A stretch of 9,749 nucleotides of DNA from NCBI GenBank assembly GCA_937894565.1, contig CALBHK010000313.1, positions 1 to 9,749 of the forward strand, written 5' to 3'. Shown here one piece after another: positions 6,524 through 9,749 of this stretch (position 1 is its first letter; the number at the start of each line of letters is the position of its first letter). Made by a program: the position numbers and the translations under genes. The notes beneath the pieces were generated by a model. The model saw nothing but the letters and a program-made list of their open reading frames with translations. It did not search any database and was not told the DNA's origin. The stretch is from an uncultured Chlamydiae bacterium. Lineage in GTDB: Bacteria; Chlamydiota; Chlamydiia; Chlamydiales; CALBHK01.

Positions 6524-6552
6524 AATATAGCAAAGAGTGGGAATTAATTCAA
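6524..6552 (-). promoter_or_regulatory. Sigma70-type promoter of the toxin-antitoxin operon
   Basis: On the minus strand, TTGAAT (6552-6547) and TATATT (6529-6524) are separated by exactly 17 bases. TGC directly before TATATT gives an extended -10 element. The -10 box ends 7 bp before the antitoxin ATG, so transcription would begin at or next to the start codon. Confidence 0.75.
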
Positions 6553-6566
6553 GTGGGAAATCCCAC
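6553..6566. promoter_or_regulatory. Palindromic operator next to the -35 box
   Basis: GTGGGA-AA-TCCCAC is a perfect 6-bp inverted repeat with a 2-bp centre, abutting the -35 box of the toxin-antitoxin promoter. Another AGTGGGAA half-site lies at 6535-6542, across the promoter spacer. This fits autorepression by the antitoxin or the toxin-antitoxin complex, as is usual for type II systems. Confidence 0.6.
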
Positions 6567-6590
6567 CAGTGAAATCCAATATATTCGATC

Positions 6591-7142
6591 TCAAGCCCCC
6601 AGCCCCCGATAAAGCGTCCCTTTCGACACTCCCAGGGTTTTACAAATCTCAGCAATTGGTATCTGTGAGCTGTGAAGCGCCTTTGCCTGCTCGATTTTAC
6701 TGACATCCATCAGCCGCGGCCTTCCTCCTTTACGGCCGCGATTAGCGGCAGCTTTAAGCCCAGCCAAGGTTCTTTCCCGAATAAGTTCCCGCTCAAATTC
6801 AGCAAGAGCTCCGAAAATATGTAAAAACAATTTCCCGCTGGCGGTTGTTGTATCAATGTTTTCTTGAATTGATTTTAAACCTATCCCACGCGCTTCAAAA
6901 TCGCCTACAAGCTCAATTAAATGCTTAAGCGATCGAGCCAGCCGATCAAGTTTCCAAACCACCACAACGTCACCTCGGCGCAAATACTTAAGCATTTGAC
7001 CAAGACCCTCACGCTTTGATTTTGATCCGCTGACAGTGTCTTGATAAATATTGCGATCTTCACAACCGAGCTTTTTTAAAGCATCAATCTGCAAATCTAA
7101 ATTCTGATCCTGAGTCGAAACCCTGGCGTATCCAACAAACAT
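6591..7142 (-). CDS. Serine recombinase, resolvase/invertase family
   Basis: A 183-residue small serine recombinase. The catalytic Ser9 sits in YARVST at the N-terminus, active-site arginines R67 and R70 lie in KLDRLARS, and the long E helix runs from about 102 (GKLFLHIFGALAEFEREL). A C-terminal helix-turn-helix lies at about 160-183 (IAEICKTLGVSKGTLYRGL) after a GRKGGRPR linker. I chose the ATG at 7142 over one 30 bases upstream because GGAGGG sits just before it and the family begins at this point. Such proteins resolve plasmid multimers or cointegrates, or invert DNA. The target is probably in the adjacent noncoding DNA, where a 40-bp palindrome and repeat R lie. All residues expected for activity appear present. 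Confidence 0.95.
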   Translation of the reverse strand: MFVGYARVSTQDQNLDLQIDALKKLGCEDRNIYQDTVSGSKSKREGLGQMLKYLRRGDVVVVWKLDRLARSLKHLIELVGDFEARGIGLKSIQENIDTTTASGKLFLHIFGALAEFERELIRERTLAGLKAAANRGRKGGRPRLMDVSKIEQAKALHSSQIPIAEICKTLGVSKGTLYRGLGA

Positions 7143-7240
7143 AAACCCTCCGTGATATAAGAAGAGTTTCAAAAACGCCGAGATCTGTCTATTTTGGAAT
7201 TGATTTCAAAATGAGGTTTTGAGACGGGTTCTGAAACTAA

Positions 7241-7280
7241 AAATCTCATGTAACATAAATCTTTATGTTACATGAGATTT
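7241..7280. repeat. 40-bp palindrome, candidate recombination site or operator
   Basis: Two perfect 19-bp arms (AAATCTCATGTAACATAAA and its reverse complement) meet around a 2-bp centre, TC. The 2-bp centre rules out a tight RNA loop but fits the dinucleotide overlap at which serine recombinases exchange strands. It lies 99 bp upstream of the recombinase start. It contains GTAACATAA and TTATGTTAC, the 9-mer that also occurs in repeat R. Confidence 0.65.
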
Positions 7281-7318
7281 GATTTCTAAAAGTTTAAGAA
7301 ACGCTCGTTTTAGGTAAA

Positions 7319-7451
7319 GAGGCTAAGACATATAAAAGGTCTTTTCAATCCTAACCCAAGGTATCCCCGACCGGCCCCTGGGGATTTGTCCTCATTTCCT
7401 CACATCAACCCTTATGTTACGAGGCCTCCGCGACACCGGGGGCTCTGTTTA
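7319..7451. repeat. Complete copy of 133-bp direct repeat R
   Basis: The first 55 bp (7319-7373) recur at the window's right end and the last 55 bp (7397-7451) at its left end, without a mismatch. R is more GC-rich than its surroundings and can form two stems: ATCCCC with GGGGAT (7363-7385), and GCCTCCG with CGGGGGC (7418-7437 region). It holds TTATGTTAC at 7412-7420 and GAGGCCTC beside it. No terminal inverted repeats or target duplications are visible. It separates the plasmid backbone from the 2.2-kb segment with the exported proteins. Possible roles: a recombination site, an end of the IS91-like element, or the scar of homologous recombination. Confidence 0.9.
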
Positions 7452-7814
7452 ATTGCATGTCAAATCGTAAGGGCGACTATGTCCACCGGTATTCCAGTGT
7501 AAAAAGTTATTATCAGCCCCCATCATAAGTTCAATACTATTTATTACAATAGCACCAGCATTGAGAGGCACTTTCAATTTCGCTCGTAGAATATGAAACT
7601 TTGGAGTGTCGTCGGCACCCTCGATTTCAAACACCTGAGGTTCGCCTCGATTGCTTTGAATGGTGATGGTTCCTTTGCTGTTTTGAAAACTATGGCGGTC
7701 TTCAGTAATCTCGACCTGGAAAAGACCATTATTTTCATAGCAAGATTTAGTTGCTGTGTATGCTTGTGAGACTTTCCCTAACAATACAAACGTCAAAAGT
7801 ACCAGTGTTTTCAT
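7449..7814 (-). CDS. Small exported protein, unknown function
   Basis: I do not recognise this 121-residue protein. It opens with a clear Sec signal peptide (MKTLVLLTFVLLGKVSQA, cleavage likely after SQA-18). The mature part is about 100 residues, predicted beta-rich, with two cysteines near its two ends (C25 in KSCYENN, C120 in DLTCN), which would form one disulfide after export. The ATG has AAAGGA seven bases upstream. Its TAA stop is made by the last three bases of repeat R, so R may have closed or slightly trimmed the gene, although the final DLTCN looks like a natural end. It diverges from the transposase remnant to its right. It is probably periplasmic or outer-surface; no partner is evident. 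Confidence 0.75.
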   Translation of the reverse strand: MKTLVLLTFVLLGKVSQAYTATKSCYENNGLFQVEITEDRHSFQNSKGTITIQSNRGEPQVFEIEGADDTPKFHILRAKLKVPLNAGAIVINSIELMMGADNNFLHWNTGGHSRPYDLTCN

Positions 7815-7865
7815 TTTCTTGTCCTTTCAAAAAGAGCTCTCAACCGCTAACGAAGCTAGTTATAT

Positions 7866-7893
7866 GGTATAAACATACTTTAATACATTGCAA
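7866..7893 (-). promoter_or_regulatory. Possible promoter of the small exported protein
   Basis: On the minus strand, TTGCAA (7893-7888) and TATACC (7871-7866) are 16 bases apart, about 50 bp upstream of the ATG. The -10 box matches the consensus only in part, so this is tentative. Confidence 0.35.
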
Positions 7894-8065
7894 ATAACGC
7901 ATAAAGACTTGGTAAAATATGCATATTGTTTTCATCTATAACAATGCAGAATAATCGTACATCATTGAAAGGTACTTCGACTTTCAATTACCCACAAGTT
8001 TTTGTAGCTGACCCAAACTTAAGTCAAATGTTATGCTTTGTCCTTAAACAACAAGGACGGCATCA

Positions 8066-8524
8066 ATGTCATGGATTGACGATGAGTTTAAAGACAGTAA
8101 ATTTTCAGATGAACGCTTAGGAAAACGTCTCTGTAAGATTGTAAAGCAACTTTTTGATAAAATGGGTAATAGTATTCCAATGGCCTGCCAGGATTGGGCT
8201 AATACAAAGGCGGCATATCGATTTTTTTCAAATCCCAATCTTAGTGAAGGTGAAATCTTAGATGGTCATTTTCAGTCAACGAAGTCTCGATTTGATGCGA
8301 CTGATGGGCCAATTTTAGTTCTCCATGACACGACTGAAATTACTTACAAAAGATCAGAGCCGCAAAACATTGGATACACTAGAAAGTGCGGTAACCGTAA
8401 AGGTCTGTTTGATCAGGACATAAAACGAGCTCAGTGTGGAGTGCTGATGCATTCGAGTTTGGTGCTGACGACAGAGGGCTTGCCATTGGGATTTTCAGCT
8501 AAAAAATTCTGGAATCGCGATTAA
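8066..8524 (+). pseudogene. Truncated IS4-family (Tn5/IS50-like) transposase
   Basis: This is the N-terminal third of a DDE transposase of the IS4/IS50 kind. It has the Tn5-like N-terminal domain (WIDDEFKDSKFSDERLGKRL), the AAYRFFSNPN signature at 49-58, and the first catalytic aspartate D88 in VLHDTTEITY. It runs on to GLPLGFSAKKFWNRD and then stops after 152 residues. Family members are about 450-480 residues, so the second Asp, the Glu and the YREK region are missing and the product cannot transpose. The sequence beyond the stop shows no continuation in any frame that I can see, so this is a deletion rather than a single frameshift. AAGGA lies about nine bases before the ATG. It marks an old insertion in the region bounded by R. 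Confidence 0.85.
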
Positions 8525-8631
8525 TGTAGGGCACTTAATCAAACCGCTATCAGACAATCGTTAATATATTGACTTTTATATCGTTTTGCACGAAACACTA
8601 TTCCAACACAAAATATTAAACTGGGAGTTTT

Positions 8632-9273
8632 ATGAAAAATTATTTATTTTTGATCGCTGTTTCTTTTTCATTTCAAGCATACGCTGCTGATCTACAAGTT
8701 ATGGGTTTAGAAAGACTTGTCGGAAATCAAACATATGATACTTTGTTAAACAAATTTGATGCTACTGTTGGAACTTCTAGCGATAAATTCCAACAAATCC
8801 TTGAGCTAGCTAAACAAGGCAAAAATGTTTCTTTTAACGAAGTTGAAGGTGTTTATACTGGTCGATGCTACGACATGGTTAATCGAAACTTACCTCGCAG
8901 CTCGGCTCTTGCAATTCTGCAAATCGATACCAATCCTAGTGATGGTCCTCTTTTTCCTAAGGATAAATTGGTTATTGAAGGCGGTTATGTCGGTTCAGCG
9001 GATATTGCCGATTCAAAAACAAAAGAAACGATTACGTCAGAATTACTTGCTATTAAATCCCAGTATACTTCTGTTGTTGAGAGTCCGTTGAGTGTAGTCA
9101 TGAATGATACTTCATTGACATCTCACCAAATGACTTATGTTAAAAATCAAAATTACATTTTAGGTTTAATTTACGCAAATCAAGATCAAGAAATTAATGT
9201 TCGTGGTGACGGAAAAATTACAGTTAAAAAGGGCGATATTTGGGCAGCTTGTTATTATTTTAATAAAAAATAG
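8632..9273 (+). CDS. Exported protein with GRCY segment, unknown function
   Basis: I do not recognise this 213-residue protein. It has a Sec signal peptide (MKNYLFLIAVSFSFQAYA, cleavage after AYA-18). The mature part contains GVYTGRCYD (74-82) with C79, and ends with WAACYYFNKK with C207. The two cysteines could pair in the periplasm. The middle looks beta-rich with a short helical stretch (KTKETITSELLAIKSQ). ATG is preceded by GGGAG four bases upstream. It stands alone between a truncated IS4-family transposase and a truncated ISAs1-family one, and is followed by a strong hairpin. Its intact frame and good translation signals suggest it is still expressed. The GRCY pattern reminds me of small exported proteins of Bdellovibrio-like bacteria, but I cannot confirm that. 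Confidence 0.8.
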   Translation: MKNYLFLIAVSFSFQAYAADLQVMGLERLVGNQTYDTLLNKFDATVGTSSDKFQQILELAKQGKNVSFNEVEGVYTGRCYDMVNRNLPRSSALAILQIDTNPSDGPLFPKDKLVIEGGYVGSADIADSKTKETITSELLAIKSQYTSVVESPLSVVMNDTSLTSHQMTYVKNQNYILGLIYANQDQEINVRGDGKITVKKGDIWAACYYFNKK

Positions 9274-9296
9274 CTTCAATTAATCTAAATTCTTAA

Positions 9297-9319
9297 AGGA
9301 GGACTTCAATAGTCCTCCT
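9297..9319 (+). terminator. Hairpin terminator after the 213-residue gene
   Basis: AGGAGGACT, a 5-base loop (TCAAT) and AGTCCTCCT form a perfect 9-bp stem, 24 bp past the stop codon. The following CATTTGC is only weakly T-rich, so termination may be imperfect or the hairpin may chiefly protect the mRNA 3' end. Confidence 0.6.
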
Positions 9320-9537
9320 CATTTGCAACATTTCATATAGCAGCTAACTTTAAGCGTGATGCGTATATTAGGCACGCAGTTCTAAACTCCTCAAGTTGGC
9401 TGTACCATTCTTTGTTTTTCGTTCATTTTCTCCCATGGGTTACGCATATGACCTGTGAGTCTTTTCAGTAGCGCAAAGCACAAGTGCAATAGTCAGCTAA
9501 ATTTGCAACAATTCCAGTTTCAACTTGGAGTTGCAGC

Positions 9538-9702
9538 ATGATCAAGAAAAAATTTAAGAATCCGCTTTTGAGGCATTTGTCAATTATTGAAGACCCTCGA
9601 TCCGGAGAAAATTCTCGACATGATTTTTTAGAGATTTTGTTTATTACGGTTTGCGCGGTGATTTGCGGCTGTGAAAATTGGTCGGAGATCGAAGGAGGCT
9701 AA
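9538..9702 (+). pseudogene. ISAs1-family transposase, N-terminal fragment cut by repeat R
   Basis: This 54-codon frame starts with MIKKKFKNPLLRHLSIIEDP and continues with HDFLEILFITVCAVICGCEN and WSEIEGG. That matches the N-terminal domain of ISAs1-family transposases, in which LLDIL..ALCAVLCG..SW.EIE is characteristic. Full-length members are about 370 residues. The similarity ends where repeat R begins (9695), and the TAA stop is supplied by R. TGGAG lies eight bases before the ATG, so the start is the native one. The 218 bp between the preceding hairpin and this start hold no gene; TTTGCAACA occurs twice there (9323 and 9501), which may be part of the IS end. The fragment is inactive and shows that R joined here after the IS had inserted. 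Confidence 0.85.
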
Positions 9703-9749
9703 GACATATAAAAGGTCTTTTCAATCCTAACCCAAGGTATCCCCGACCG
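9695..9749. repeat. Left-hand 55 bp of direct repeat R (window edge)
   Basis: These 55 bases are identical to 7319-7373. The base before differs (g here, a at 7318), so the repeat boundary is sharp. Together with the 55 bases at the window start, only the central 23 bases of R (7374-7396) would be needed to close the sequence into a circle. Confidence 0.9.

Noticed and set aside
6521..6706. Minus-strand open frame of 61 codons across the toxin-antitoxin promoter
   Set aside because: It overlaps the end of the serine recombinase and the promoter and operator region in another frame, and has no domain.
7397..7423. Complete XerC/XerD dif site in repeat R
   Set aside because: Only the XerD-like half TTATGTTAC is good; the bases six positions upstream do not resemble a XerC half-site.
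7319..7451. R as an integron attC site
   Set aside because: No GTTRRRY/RYYYAAC core pair is found at its ends and no integron integrase is present.
7319..7451. R as a miniature inverted-repeat transposon
   Set aside because: Its ends are not inverted repeats and no target duplication is seen at either junction.
7926..8238. Small open frames at 7926-8120 (plus) and 8044-8238 (minus)
   Set aside because: They overlap the start of the IS4-family remnant in other frames, and the remnant has clear family motifs.
8825..9091. Plus-strand open frame of 88 codons
   Set aside because: It is in another frame of the 213-residue exported protein, which has a signal peptide and a good ribosome binding site.

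Overview
The window looks like almost all of a small, AT-rich bacterial plasmid of about 9.8 kb. It carries a ParA ATPase, a likely replication initiator whose own coding sequence holds 22 iteron-like repeats, a RelE/ParE-type toxin-antitoxin pair, a serine recombinase, and a possible mobilization block. The host is probably Gram-negative. Two exported proteins with paired cysteines (one with a GRCY segment) and several IS remnants recall predatory Bdellovibrio-like bacteria, but that is a weak guess from style, not a match.

Ends: the first 55 bases are identical to 7397-7451, and the last 55 bases are identical to 7319-7373. These are the two ends of one 133-bp repeat, here called R. Two flush 55-base overlaps are what a k=55 de Bruijn assembly leaves at a repeat. 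The simplest reading is a circle A-R-B-R, with A = 56-7318 and B = 7452-9694. It would be about 9,772 bp, with 23 bases of the second R missing here.

Region A, all genes on the minus strand. In transcription order: the serine recombinase (7142-6591); the antitoxin and toxin (6516-5930), with a good promoter and a palindromic operator; parA (5833-4988); and, 8 bp later, a 411-residue winged-helix protein (4979-3744). A 472-bp noncoding region follows, with a perfect 19-bp inverted repeat. Then come a replication-relaxation-like protein, a four-helix membrane/coiled-coil protein and an IS91-like HUH transposase, spaced 8 and 34 bp apart. That last group could be an operon that processes a nicking origin.

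The most striking feature is inside the 411-residue gene. Eleven-bp units, about one helical turn each, are stacked in two clusters on either side of the winged-helix coding region. Because 11 is not a multiple of 3, successive units cycle through the reading frames. Every unit that would place a TAG in frame carries a base change that avoids it (6 of 6), whereas 13 of the other 16 units keep the TA. This argues that the DNA repeat itself is selected, as in an origin or centromere embedded in the gene of its binding protein.

Region B carries two small exported proteins of unknown function, a truncated IS4-family transposase and the N-terminus of an ISAs1-family transposase, bounded by R. It looks like a passenger segment joined to the replicon through R. 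R and the palindrome beside the recombinase share the 9-mer TTATGTTAC, which resembles the XerD half of dif sites.
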